Assembly (NCBI GenBank): GCA_034698045.1
Contig: JAQGAU010000035.1
Coordinates: 1 to 52,818 of the forward strand
DNA: 52,818 bases
Direction of reading: 5' to 3'
Origin: Paramacrobiotus richtersi
Lineage: Eukaryota > Tardigrada > Eutardigrada > Parachela > Macrobiotidae
In this document: piece by piece, positions 32,405 to 43,315 of the stretch
Numbering within the stretch: the stretch's first letter is position 1
Layout: each line of letters begins with the position of its first letter
Position numbers and translations under genes: made by a program
The notes under the pieces: generated by a model
The model's input: the letters and a program-made list of their open reading frames with translations, nothing else
Told to the model about the DNA's origin: nothing
Database searches by the model: none

Positions 32405-33586
32405 CTATCCAGGCGGAACGCAATCTCCCGTTGGTGCAATCTTATCGTTTTCATAATACACCACACTCCTCGCATCGCACATCCGTGATTTTCCGTCATT
32501 CCCGCCGATCAGCACCTGTGGGCGTTTGGTGAACTTGAACAACGCGCAGTGATCGGAATCCGTCTGAATGGCATTACAGCCCAGAAACTGACACACAGCC
32601 AAGCAGCCATCATAACCACGACTTAGGGATACTGGCGCTGGATGGTAGAAGGCAGTACTTCCCGATCCGACACCGCCGCCTCCGATGCTGTGGCTCTTGA
32701 CGATCGGGAACGCATCACGGGTCGGGACGTTGAGCTTCAGGTTGACGGGCCCGTTGGTAGTACCGCCCTGTTCTGGTGTGCAGTTGGCGCCGACCGGCAT
32801 GAGTGCACAGGTGGGTTTTCCTGGTTCACCGGAGAACATGTGCAGGACGGCCTTGCACTGGCCTGGTAGGCATTTGGCGAAGCAGGCAGCTTCAGTGTCC
32901 TGTCCACGGAATACCAGAGGTTTGTCACATTTTAAGGTGTACCTCTCCAAGACAACCTCTGTAAAGAGACAACTGGGGTCACAGTAAGCGGTTCATTATT
33001 CAACAGCAGCAACGAATTGTCCGTTATACTGGATTCGTACTGCAACTTGGCAACCCAACTTAAAACTTTTCCACAACGGCCCTTCAGAATCCTAACAAGC
33101 TTACTATCGTTCGAAACAGCACGATTCGCAAATTTCAAATCTGCTTTTAGATCGTGCCTGATAAAGGTTCGCTAGTTATTCGAGAGCCAACAGGCAGGAG
33201 AAAGCCACTACACTACGAGATAAGCATAAGTTTGATCTAGATTAACTTTTTACGCATTCACATCATGCACGATTTCAAAGCGGATCTGGAATGTGTGAAT
33301 CGTGCTCTTTTGCACGACAGTAAGCGGGTTGGCTAATTTGTATTATCATCGTAACCTTGATGTTGTTCAAACAAATGTTTCATTCTACATCGGGAATAAA
33401 TGATTTAGTTCAACCAATGCTATCTCTGCGATATGACAAGACGTAACAGCATTACAGAAAAAAGAATATGTGAACGTACAGTATAGTAGCAGCATGTACC
33501 AGAGCGGGCTTACCAGATGTTTTTTGTGCCGATGCGGTCCCAGCTGCTACGATACAGAATAAAGCTAGCCCGCTGATGGTCGCCAT
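32405..33586 (-). CDS. Secreted PAN/apple-like cysteine-rich protein, 2 exons
   Basis: Exons 33586-33514 and 32958-32405 join in phase (phase 1) to 208 residues. Exon 1 encodes a signal peptide (MATISGLALFCIVAAGTASA). Exon 2 has two cysteine-rich modules. The first, VVLERYTLKCDKPLVF...CFAKCLPGQCKAVLHMF...CALMP, has the hydrophobic and Cys spacing of PAN/apple domains. The second, CLAVCQFLGCNAIQ...CALFKF...CDARSVVYYEND, repeats the pattern. PAN domains mediate protein or carbohydrate binding in extracellular proteins. Between them is a Gly/Ser-rich linker (GGGGVGSGS). A hAT-like MITE sits just upstream of the start codon. Confidence 0.75.
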
Positions 33587-33619
33587 GGTAAATTGCACGG
33601 TTTACCGTAGAAGAAGAAT

Positions 33620-33756
33620 CAGTGACGAATTTAGGGGGGTGTCCAGGGGGCCATGGCCCACCCCTACCCGGTATGCTGTAGGTGGGTTCGCCAAAATTTA
33701 CCCTTCTGTCGGAGGTCGCTGGCGCCCCCCTAAAAACCGGTCTAAATTCGTCACTG
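33620..33756. mobile_element. hAT-type MITE with intact 8-bp target duplication
   Basis: The 137 bp element begins CAGTGACGAATTTAG and ends CTAAATTCGTCACTG, a 15-bp perfect terminal inverted repeat. It is flanked on both sides by the identical octamer AGAAGAAT (33612-33619 and 33757-33764), the target duplication length of hAT elements. The interior has no coding capacity. It lies 34 bp upstream of the PAN-like gene's start codon, between it and the TATA box. Confidence 0.93.
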
Positions 33757-33836
33757 AGAAGAATCCTACAGAATTTTGCGCAATAACTGGCCTTGCCGAA
33801 AAAATCTCCGTCTGACTGAATAAAGAAAAATATGGG

Positions 33837-33844
33837 TCTTTATA
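33837..33844 (-). promoter_or_regulatory. TATA-like box of the PAN-like gene
   Basis: TATAAAGA on the minus strand, 258 bp before the start codon. Subtracting the 145 bp of MITE plus one target duplication gives 113 bp, close to the spacing in neighbouring secreted genes (116-120 bp). Confidence 0.5.
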
Positions 33845-35796
33845 CCGTAGAAGTGGCATGCCTGTGGGACATTTCAGTATGTGAACAATCGGTGTCTCTG
33901 TAAACTGGAGACAGTTTTCGGGGTGCCGCAGTTCGCGCGTGCGAATATATGTTGGAAATAGGAAATGCGAATGCGAATGGCCGCATTAATTAACCATTTT
34001 TTCTAAGCCTAGGAAACCGGTAAATTGTTTGTTATGTTCTGAGACCGAGTGCTGCGACGATGGATGTCCCGCTTAACACACCGCTTTAGGCAACATTATT
34101 ATAATTATCCCAAAATATGCTTGTACCGAGCAACAAGTGCCACAGTAAACGGTGCATCATCAGTACAACCGGATACTCGGCCGGAGCGAGTTCACTGGAT
34201 GTATGCTCCTACAATACCGTGGACGTGGGTTCGATTTAAAATAAAAACAACATCCGCTTGAAAAGAAAACAGCGTCTGATCACACAAATGCATTCAGCGT
34301 TATAGCTTCGGTATCGGAATGTGTGTTTTTGTTCCTCCTGCGTGACCTTTGCTTTTTTCGAGGGATACAAGATCGTGTACAGGACAATGTGTCCGGTTTT
34401 CCGTTAATCATATCACGCGGCAAGAACCGGAATAGCCCCTGATGAGCCCTGTTGAACCTCAGCAGAGAACGAGCCAATAACATGAGATTCCTACAACAGC
34501 AGAAAAGCAGTTCCTGTTTTATGAGTACAATTGTACCGGTATGACTAACAAGTACTAATCAGTATGCCGAAAATTCTTTGATACGGTGCTGCTGATTGCA
34601 TCGCTGAGTCACCGAGTGCCCCGACTTTCTTTCTGTGTAGTTGTATAAGTTGCTTTTGACTGATGAACAGTAGCAAAAGACGGGACTTACCAAGTACCAA
34701 ACTGAAAGCCTAAATCATCGGAAAGGAAGCCCGCGAGGAGTGTGATACGGTGTGACAACCAATACGTCAATATCCCGAACTCTGCGGCATGTTGAAGAAA
34801 ACGTCTTGCATACAGTAATCCTGGCCAGTGATCCGGATCATCGGATGTTGGATGTAAATCACGCCCGTGGAGAATTAAATTGCGCTGCGTACCGAGCCTC
34901 GTATGTACTTTTGGCTTACTCTACAGAATGATAGAACGCGTTTAAAGACTAACCTGTCAGAAATCATATGTCTTAACGTTCATAGCCAAATAAATTCACC
35001 AGCGGGCCGATCTTGGACAATATGGGTATTCCGTTCCATACTGTTTTTGCTGACAGTCTCGTCTCAAAAGGACCTCTTAACGCTGCCGGGAGACCATCTA
35101 CGATCACGGACAAACGCGACAGTGATGGAACGAATAGTGCCTGATACGATCAAGAAGCTCATTAAGCCGCAAAATATGCATTAATGCCAAATTTGTATTT
35201 GCAAAACAGACTTTACCACAGCATTACGGACTTTGATCATTTTTTGATATCTAATCCGTCTTTGAATAATTAAACGTAGGGAATTTTGTACTGTCCACGT
35301 TTGATCTTGTTTTACAATATTGTAGTACAATAATTGTACCATAGTGATTGATCACATCATGGCAAGAATTATGTAGTCATTCCGTATGTTTACCGCCGCA
35401 TCAAAAATAAGCTTTGATTCTCCCAGTAGCACAACACATCGCGATGGTTGCTGCTTCTGTTTATGTATTACGTAATTCGCGTAATCCGACTGTGCGGTTT
35501 ATTAACAAGTCACGGTTTGTTAGTCAAGGAAAATCCGCCACCGCCACATTTACCGCCGATTGCTCGAACCCTGGTAAAGATATTATTAGCGATTGATTAC
35601 CATAGCCAAAGTGTCTAAAAAAAGAAAGCCAATGTGCAATCGGGTATCAACAAGACCCGCTGAGTGCAAGAGTCTGTTTTTATTGATCAGCTGCAGTGAT
35701 TTCCCCATTTGTTGTTCAAAAGTATTCAAACTACAGTGAGTTACTGCAACTATTAGAACGACATAATCCATATTTCAGAATAACATTCCTGTAACT
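33845..35796. other. Gene-poor stretch
   Basis: About 2 kb with no recognisable gene. Short open frames (34049-34261, 34903-35184) have no family or splice support. The last 280 bp (from about 35515) are shared with the region upstream of the second four-helix gene (from about 39400). Confidence 0.4.
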
Positions 35797-36640
35797 ATGA
35801 CGAATGTCCAATACATCACCGATGTGCGGAATCCTCTGCCGGTCCGGACATTCGCCTTGCTGCAGATTCTTTCCGGCCTTGGACTAGTCATTTCAGATGC
35901 CACATGTACGATAAAAGCGTACTATTCACTATAACACCAGTATGTAACAAATCAGAATATTACTTGGTGGTCTTCGTTCGTTGCAGTAATCAGCGTTTCT
36001 TCCGTCAGTGAGGCATTCACCTACAACATCCTGATCTGCGGATTGCTCCTGGGTGTTCTCTGCTTCATTACCGGATGTTTTGGCATGGCAACCGTGCGAC
36101 CCTTACCAGTTGACGGCTCCTCCAGTCCCCGCAGATGTCTGCTCATTGTTACCATGCTCTTGAGCATCTTCTGCTTTGTGGGCGCTCTGGCCATGATCGT
36201 CATGGGTGCCGTGGTCCTTGTGTTTGTGCACTCCGCCAAGAATGACAGTGATTCCAGTCATCGTTGCAGTGTCGGCAATGATTTGTACAAGTGGTGTATG
36301 GGTGATAGGAACCTGTACATCATTATCAACTGTGTCTTTTATGGCGCCATTATTGTGGTGAGTGTAGCGCAGACGGTGGCTACAGGGGGCAATCTACCGA
36401 GAATGCAGAGTAATTCCGTGGGCAGTCAGGTTGTGCCGATGAAGTCGGTTTATTGTGGAATGCCGGGAGTTCCCTATAGTCGTAAACAATCCGAACAAAT
36501 TGGAACAACCCGTGTTACGCCTGTGCAGCACGAAACGAACGCACCGCAGATTGGGTATATTGTGGATATGCCGACCACATCGGCAGCCAATCGGAGTAGT
36601 CCTGCAGCTGTTTATGGGAGGTGATCTTTCGATACAACAG
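35515..36640 (+). repeat. Segmental duplication 1, copy A
   Basis: It includes upstream DNA, both exons and the intron of the first four-helix membrane gene. Copy B is at about 39400-40560. Upstream blocks shared: TTTACCGCCGATTGCT/GTTACCGCCGATTGCT, ATTATTAGCGA and GTGTCTAAAAAAAGAAAG. Confidence 0.85.
35797..36624 (+). CDS. MS4A/CD20-like four-helix membrane protein, paralogue A
   Basis: Exons 35797-35905 and 35987-36624 (phase 1) give 248 residues. The N-terminus leads into a first helix (FALLQILSGLGLVISD) continued over the splice junction. The second helix is ILICGLLLGVLCFITG, the third CLLIVTMLLSIFCFVGALAMIVMGAVVLVFV, and the fourth IIINCVFYGAIIVVSVAQTVA. Two cysteines (HRCSVGNDLYKWC) lie in the loop between helices 3 and 4. 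The cytoplasmic tail is about 80 residues, polar, with PYSRKQSE and PTTSAANR motifs shared with paralogue B. The LQI..G start and topology resemble MS4A/CD20-like tetraspan proteins. Exact family and function are unknown. Confidence 0.75.
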
Positions 36641-37470
36641 CGTTTGGCCGCTGCATGGTGAAATGTATCCACGTGATTATTGTTGTGTTTTTATATGTTG
36701 TCGACAGTCTCTCGTGTTCTGCGTTGGAGAGAACGATGCTAACTGCTAAAATCTGGCTGCCGAAAAAACGACAAGGAACAATGTTATCCGACTATCACCT
36801 GATCAGTTCGTTGTGTTGAATAATGCCATATTCGACAGTACGAGCACAGAAAGTGTAGCGAAAGCTGCTGTGTGTTTGACAGTTTGTTGTCCTTTATATA
36901 TGAAGTCCAACTCGCCAGTACTCATACAGAAGTAGTTTCCGAAAACAGTACGTTTTGTGATTTTTTGTGCGTGAATACAATGCATGGATACAATTGTAGC
37001 TGTGCTGTTCTTTTCTTGCTCCACACAAAGCCTAGCAATTAGCCGACAATCATCACATACCTGTCTGTGTATTAACATTACTTACCGGCAAAGTCCGCAA
37101 CGAACCTACTGACAAGTGAATTCGACTACTTTTGATACATTTACGTAAACGTGATCTGCATTCTCTTTCATCGCTCGTGATAAAAAAAATCGCAAGCTGT
37201 TCGAAAACCCGGCAATGAGCACATCTAAAGATTCACAATTGGGAGGTTCCATTTACAATCATTGTCATGTCGATCTCGCATCCTACATATTCATGTACCG
37301 TACTACTCAGTAAAAAAAAGAAAACTGTTTTCAACTTATATGGCACGCTCAACCAGTCTAAACCCAACAAGCCCACCAGTTCCCAGACATGATTAGTCTT
37401 TGCACTCGAAGACTAACCACAATGCAGTAAATGGAAGCAATTTTCGAAAGGTCAAGATCCTCATCATTCA
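36641..37470. other. Spacer after four-helix gene A
   Basis: Nothing recognised beyond the 3' UTR. Confidence 0.35.
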
Positions 37471-37879
37471 TCCAGAAATCCAAGCTGCTTCGCAAGGCCT
37501 GCCTCCGACAACCCCGTATAACGTAGTCCGTTTCCCCGCCTCTTCAGTGACCTTAGCAGTCTTTTCACCCTGCGCTCTTTCTCCCATCTTTCGCCGCTTA
37601 GTACTACCATCACCACCGCTAAGCACTTCCGCCAGTTATGCGGTTGCTTTGCGTTCTTCTTGGCGGCGGTTTCCAATACTTTCCATCCAATCAGTTACTG
37701 TCGTTGCGGAGCGCGGTGTTATTTCGCGAGTCGTAGGTGGCACGGATGCGGCATGGGAGTTCATTTTGACGCGACAGTGGTCTTTTAGATGTCATCATGT
37801 CGGCATTAACATATTGCAGCGGTTTTTCAGATCTTGTAAGTGTATTGTGTCTGTGGTTGTCTGTGGTTGATGGTGGGTA

Positions 37880-37991
37880 TGCGTGTTGTGCTACCGCACC
37901 AGGTTTACACTCCCATGTTATGATTGTCAGCCATAACGGCATATGGGTTACCTGCTTGCGTAATAAAGATTATTATTATTATTATTATTTT
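37880..37991 (+). mobile_element. 3' tail of a non-LTR retrotransposon
   Basis: The sequence runs through TTACCTGCTTGCG and AATAAAGA into a pure (TTA)n tract at 37970-37990. A short trinucleotide tail after an AATAAA-like signal is characteristic of 3' ends of I/Jockey-type elements. How far the body extends to the left (perhaps to about 37480, where base composition changes) is unclear. No reverse transcriptase motifs were seen. Confidence 0.5.
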
Positions 37992-38643
37992 AAAGAGATA
38001 TAGGGCACTGCCGGCGCGCAGAATGGTTCCTGTAAAAATGTAATCTGTAAGCTACAACTGTTCAAATTCCTGTTTACATGCATGAATGTGTAACTGCACA
38101 CCAATGGCCAATCCGTAGGAATATCCAAACAGTCCGTAAATTTACCAAATAACTGCTGCAATAATTAACTTAAGAAAACCATCTAAACAAGTACATGCGC
38201 ATATTCAACGAGGGAATGACTATGCACAATGAATGTGTCGCGAGTAAACCGTAGTGAAGTGGCATCGTTTCATCCTCATAAGGCTCAAAGAGTCGATGAC
38301 CAATGATTACTGTATTAATGTTCGTTCAACTTGTTCATTGACGTTGTTTCCCTGTTCATGCAAAGTATTCTTAAAAATTGGAAAAATATGTACGTCACTT
38401 AAGCAGCACTAATTGTAAGTTTTAACAGCAGAAAGAAATCAGGTAGTATGCGGTTTCTTTAATAGTACTCGTACACCAATAACTCAGAACAGTCGATATT
38501 ATCAAAATTGACACAGAAACAACGGAACCAAGCAATAATTCTCCTGCAAAGCTTTTGTACATTATAAATGTACGTGTCAGTCGTAATTTACGGCAAGGTC
38601 TAACACAAGATCGTAACAGTATACTGTATTGAATGAAAAATCG
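37992..38643. other. Spacer
   Basis: No gene recognised. It includes one A-box-like motif at 38250-38264 (CGTAGTGAAGTGGCA). Confidence 0.35.
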
Positions 38644-38732
38644 TGAGTGACATTGGGCGTATAACTGGTTGCGAAGTTTCCCAGGATTAACAGATGGAAA
38701 ACTGGGAAAAGTTTCGGCTAACTCTGTCTAAG
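38644..38732 (+). repeat. Dispersed repeat, family 2, copy B
   Basis: Partner of 29991-30080. It lies about 85 bp upstream of a retroelement tail fragment. Confidence 0.75.
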
Positions 38733-38816
38733 AAACGCACGTGTAGGTAATGTGTTCCGCTAGTTTGTTTGTTTATTTAACAGTTTAACTTACTTGTAAC
38801 GCAGTGCGATAACTGC

Positions 38817-39038
38817 GGCAGGAGAAATTTTTGGAACTTGGTGTGAAATGTGAAAGTGCCGCTTTGTTGTTTAAAAACATCGGTAAAAAGCTGTTTATGA
38901 AGACAGCTGGAGAATGCCGATCTGCTTGTGTCTTGTTTCAGCGTCTGACAAGTGAGTTTAGAAATTATGCGAGGTAATGCTCAGTTAATCACGGCTACAG
39001 TTTCATCCCGTGCTAACTGGAGCAAATATTTTATTTGA
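38817..39038 (+). pseudogene. Retroelement C-terminal fragment, broken
   Basis: Homologous to bases 22-222 of the window and to the end of the 10706-12829 frame. It retains GGAACTTGGTGT, a GAAGACAGCTGGAGAATGCC stretch (TGES region) and ATGCGAGGTAATGC (MRGNA). Small indels shift the frame at least twice. It ends in a WSKYFI-type terminus plus stop. Confidence 0.8.
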
Positions 39039-39399
39039 TTTTTGACTGCTTGTTTTCGTCTGGTGTTGTAACATTCGTGGATCTATTTTGTTATATACAA
39101 CTTATTTATTTTTGGTGATGTTGTACACAACTTATAGGGAGAAATGTTGAATTTAGGCTTTCTCTTGGCGCTTTCTATGCAGCGGTCGACTAATGCATGC
39201 AACTATGGTAAATTACATAGTTCTCGTACTAGTGTACACGGCGATGGTCGGTGATTTGTGTTACGTGAATACGACTGTTTAAGGTTTCTTTGGTATTGTT
39301 GTTGTAACTTGTGAGCACGTGTATCGTGTTGTCTCTGGATTTATCGATTGCAAAACCGGCATATGACGTGACTGAAAGTCATGGTTTTTTTTTTAGGCC

Positions 39400-40560
39400 A
39401 GGGAAATCACTATCGCTACAGTTACCGCCGATTGCTTGCATCCTGGTACATGTAAGACATATTATTAGCGAATGATCACCATAGCCATACAGTAGTGTCT
39501 AAAAAAAGAAAGACGATGTGCCATCCAGAAGAAGCAAGACTCGCTGTGAGCTACAAGAATCAAGTGTCTAGTTACGAAGCTTCGTATTAACCAGCTGTAA
39601 TAGTTTCCCATTTGCCCTACATGTTGTTGCTGAAAGGATTTCGAACCAAAGTGAATAACTGCAACGATTAGAACGACATTTCATCCATATTTCGGGATAA
39701 CATTACCATAACAATGACGGATGTACAATCTGTGACCGATGTGCGTAATCCTTTGCCAGTGCGGACATTCGCCTTGCTGCAGATACTTTTTGGCCTTCTA
39801 CTGGTCATGTCGGATGCCACACGTACGAAACCAACGTATTCACTAACCAGTATGTAACGATAGTTTTATTATCTCTTCATTGGTTGCAGTAATGAGCGTT
39901 TCTTCCGTCACCGAGGCGTTCACCTACAGCATCCTGGTGTCCGGATTGCTCCTGGGTGTTTTGTGCTTTATTACCGGGAATTTTGGTATAGCAACCGTGA
40001 GACCCTTACCAGCCGGCGGCTCCTCGCGTTCACGCAGATGTCTACTTATTGTCACCATGATCATGAGCATTTTATGTTTCGTGGGCGCTCTTGCCATGAT
40101 CGTCATATCGGCGATGGTCCTGCTTTTTGTGCACTCCGCCAATAATGACGTTGAATCCAGTTACCGTTGCCGTGTCGGCCATGATTTGCACCAGTGGTGT
40201 GTGGGTGACAGAACCTTGTACATGATTGTCAACTGTGTCTTTTATGGCGCCATCCTTGTGGTCAGTGTGGCACAGACGGTGGCAACGGGTGGAAATCTAA
40301 CGCGAATGCAGGGAAGTCCCGTGGGCGGGCAGTTTGTGCCGATGACGTCTGTTTATCATGGAATGCCGGGAGTTCCCTACAGTCGTAAACAATCTGAACC
40401 AGCTGGAACAACCCATGTTACGCTCGTTCAGCAAGGGAATATCGCTCCGCAGTTGGGGTATATTGCGCATATGCCGACCACGTCGGCAGGCAATCGAAAT
40501 AGTCCTTATGGGAGATAGTTCTCGATACAGCATTGTTTGGCTGCTGGTGAAATGTATCCA
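39400..40560 (+). repeat. Segmental duplication 1, copy B
   Basis: Counterpart of 35515-36640, about 3.9 kb away, same orientation. The homology runs from upstream DNA through the intron to past the stop codon. Confidence 0.85.
39714..40518 (+). CDS. MS4A/CD20-like four-helix membrane protein, paralogue B
   Basis: Exons 39714-39822 and 39890-40518 give 245 residues. Intron position and phase are identical to paralogue A. The helices are conserved (GLLLGVLCFITGNFG, LLIVTMIMSILCFVGALAMI, IVNCVFYGAILVVSVAQTVATGG), as is the two-Cys loop (YRCRVGHDLHQWC). Differences concentrate in the cytoplasmic tail and in loop charge. The frame is intact in both copies despite many silent and conservative changes, which suggests that both are functional and under constraint. 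Confidence 0.75.
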
Positions 40561-40812
40561 GAAGTGACAAAACATGCTTCTTAATGTTGTGCTGTTAAAT
40601 GCATTTTTTAATCGCTTTCACTTGTTTTATTGCTACCGGTTTCCGTGGTTTAAAAGCAGTAAAACACAAAAAGGCCATCTTCTTAATCAGAATTATTGAT
40701 GTGCAGTATTAGCAAACTATATAACTATCATGGTCATTAATTTCCATCCCTTAACTGCACCGGACATTTTTCTTCCGCGCTAACTGATTGTTGTACTTTA
40801 GTAAGACAGTAT

Positions 40813-41276
40813 TCAGCACTTCATGACCCCTCCGAGCGGGACGAACTCGCCGGTCTGATCGCCGGTATTTTGATCAGCGCACCATGCCATTCCAGCGCCG
40901 GGATGAGCCTGCACGGTCGAGAATTTGCCGCCTGAGCACGTCGGAATATACGCTTCAGGAGCTATAAAACGGAAAAGCTTTATTAGATATGATGTCACAC
41001 AACCACTTTAGCAAATCTAGAGGTTATATTATCTGGAAATCGTGACCTTACAATCAGAAAATCTGATCAACAGTTGAATAGAACAATCTTACCAGTTGCC
41101 GTTGACATTGCAGCGGCACACGAGCATTGCGGATTCGCAGTGTTTTTCCATCCTAGTATCTTCCTGTTGCTACCCTTGAGGGTAATGCTCGCTATTGTAA
41201 AGCAAGTACCCGCGGACACCTCCAGAAAGCAACCCGCCAAAACTGCACAGAAAACTACCACGATGATTGCCTTCAT
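40813..41276 (-). CDS. Secreted thyroglobulin type-1-like peptide, paralogue 1
   Basis: Exons 41276-41093 and 40961-40813 join in phase to 110 residues. Signal peptide MKAIIVVVFCAVLAGCFLEVSA. Exon 1 then encodes TCFTIASITLKGSNRK and NPQCSCAAAMS. Exon 2 encodes PTCSGGKFSTVQAHPG, then MAWCADQNTGDQTGEFVPLGG and a final C. The second exon has the shape of a thyroglobulin type-1 repeat (C..DG.F...Q......CWC.D..TG), but the CWC motif is reduced to WC. Such modules often inhibit cysteine proteases or bind extracellular partners. Inhibitor activity here is only an inference. A 112-codon-scale frame continues upstream but lacks another ATG, so this start is used. Confidence 0.75.
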
Positions 41277-41387
41277 TCTTGAAGCGGACCGGGATTTCAG
41301 CAACACTTGGGTATAGCTGGTATGCGGATTTTATTTGACTAGAAACTAGAAAAACACGTCGAACCGTTCAAGCTAATGGATATGGTA

Positions 41388-41396
41388 GCTTATATA
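41388..41396 (-). promoter_or_regulatory. TATA box of thyroglobulin-like gene 1
   Basis: TATATAAGC on the minus strand, about 120 bp before the ATG. It is preserved in the paralogue (44388-44396, CATATAAGC) inside a longer conserved block. Confidence 0.6.
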
Positions 41397-42183
41397 CCCG
41401 ACCATACAGATACGTTCGACTTTCACGAAGCAGCCAGCTGACACCCTTACGGCAACATTCTCGAAATGCATTTCAGACCCATGAAAATTAGAAAATTTGC
41501 GTTTTATTGCGCATGCCGCATAAGAATCGACAAGTCATCTGATGACTTGCCGTTAACTGCAAGTCATTATCTTTGGCAACCAAAAAAACTGGAAAATGGT
41601 AATGTTTTACTGTTCTTTGCTTGTAGCTATACTTTTATGTGTGTTATACAGATCTGTTGCATAACCAGACAATTTTCCAAACCTGTAATCAGTGCAGATC
41701 GATGGTTATTAATTAATACATTAGTTTCTCCAGTTAGCTTGCAATTTACTGATATCGCAAACTGGTTACTGCAGGCCTGGATGTTGGCTCTTTTCCATAC
41801 CATATTAGTAATTATATTCAATCTGTCAAAACATTTGAATAATTTGTTGAATTTATGGCCGCTTCACACTAGTCGGTAGGGACAAGTTTTGTCGATAAAA
41901 GTTCAGTACACAATCCAGAAATTTGTAACACACGAATCTGCGTGGTACATGGGAGCACAACTGCTTTTGTCACAAGTATACGTGGCACAAGTGGCGGTTA
42001 CGCCAGAGAAACACAGCAACTTCTCTTTACTGTACATCTGGCTGGCTGTTGATCCGCAGAAACAGAGAACCCGAAACGAGACCAGAAACACACAAAATAA
42101 AGCACGCTCTAAAGCACCGGTCTATTCCAATCAAAAATGTAACCCGACGCTCCGACATATACCAATCCAATTATTCGACCTCG

Positions 42184-42375
42184 ATGACCACGAGGAGCTG
42201 TACTGACCACCTGCGCATGGTGGCCATCGCCGACGGCATACTGCCGGGCAAACATGATGCCCCTTACGTCCTCCGTAAAATGCTACGCCGCTATCACCTG
42301 GACGAGCAGATGCACAGCGACCGTTGTTCTGGCTGGGTGGAATTGCTGCAGATCATCGGCCCCGGCAGGATCCTT
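42184..42375 (+). pseudogene. Fragment resembling alanyl-tRNA synthetase (AARS2-like), copy A
   Basis: It encodes TDHLRMVAIADGILPG, then APYVLRKMLRRYHLDEQMHS and SGWVELLQIIGPG. Class II AlaRS proteins have the same order: ADH(I/L)RT, a DG..PG turn, then (Y/L)VLRR(I/M)LRRA and a following helix with a G..LV pattern. The DGI.PG form is closest to the mitochondrial enzyme. Only about 64 residues are present, with no splice-site-supported neighbours, so it is a gene fragment and not an enzyme. Confidence 0.5.
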
Positions 42376-43315
42376 TCCATAATAATATTAATGTCAGGGT
42401 GCTGATTGCGCCTATATCGCCCTGTCTGTACGAATTGTCGGATTCAACGCGGTTTTCGATACTACTTCAGCGTAAATTTGTCACATATGCTAGGCGGCAG
42501 TTCTACGGTTAATCTAATTATTTGATCGGTTTGTGCGGTCGTTGAGCGGCAAGTACCCGGTGCTCGGGGATTCCGCTTAATATGTGTACAATTAACTGGC
42601 CCAACGACGCAACATGGACTACTCGGCTCCCGGGTTATGGACACCTGGGTGTCAGACTGTGACAGTTGTCTGATGAAAAGCATTAAACCATCTTGGCCGG
42701 AGGCAAGAAAGCAGCCAGCAAAGTTACCCTCGCAGGCCTCCGAAACGCAATCAAACTCTTTTGCCAACACACATCATCTTGCTACAATATGTTTCTAAAA
42801 TATCAAGGCACCCTAGCTACGTTGTAACTTGTAAATGACCGGAATTACAATTTCTGGGTGGTCGTTTAATTAACATCATTCACGCATGCCTAATTAATGG
42901 TAAGTGCGTACTTGTTACTACCATATATTATAAACTGCACTGGTACTACCGTTCGCGCACGAAGCGATACGAGCGGTACCTAACGTATACTTAATTTAAT
43001 AATGTTGTCCGAGAAATGTAACTGTTGGAAAAAGAAGTGGCACGCAGTTACTCGCAGACAGTTATGCCATATTAACAAATTCAAACACTTCGTTTTCTGA
43101 ACTTCACTCACTAAACGTCCTAATGATGTGTGCATTTTCTTAGTCGCTTTCGCTTTTTTTATTCCTTTCGCTTTGTACAGAGTACATCGTGTAGAACACA
43201 AAACTGCCATCTTCCTAATCAGAACTATTAATGCAGCATCAAGCAGATTATATAACTATGACGGTCACAAATCTCTTGATCGCATCGCACAGTTTTCTTC
43301 CGCGTTATATTTAGT
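42376..43315. other. Spacer
   Basis: No gene recognised. The last part (from about 43140) resembles DNA downstream of paralogue 1 (from about 40610), so it belongs to the duplicated segment. Confidence 0.4.

Larger units (their letters stand above)
40813..41900 (-). repeat. Segmental duplication 2, copy A
   Basis: Gene plus promoter and upstream DNA are related to 43316-44890. Shared blocks include TTCAAGCTAATGGATATGG, CTCGAAATGCATTTCAGA and TAGGGACAAGTTTTGTC. Confidence 0.85.

Noticed and set aside
37400-37870. A 156-codon plus-strand frame left of the (TTA)n tail.
   Set aside because: No reverse transcriptase, gag or other motif is visible. It is mentioned only as a possible retroelement body.
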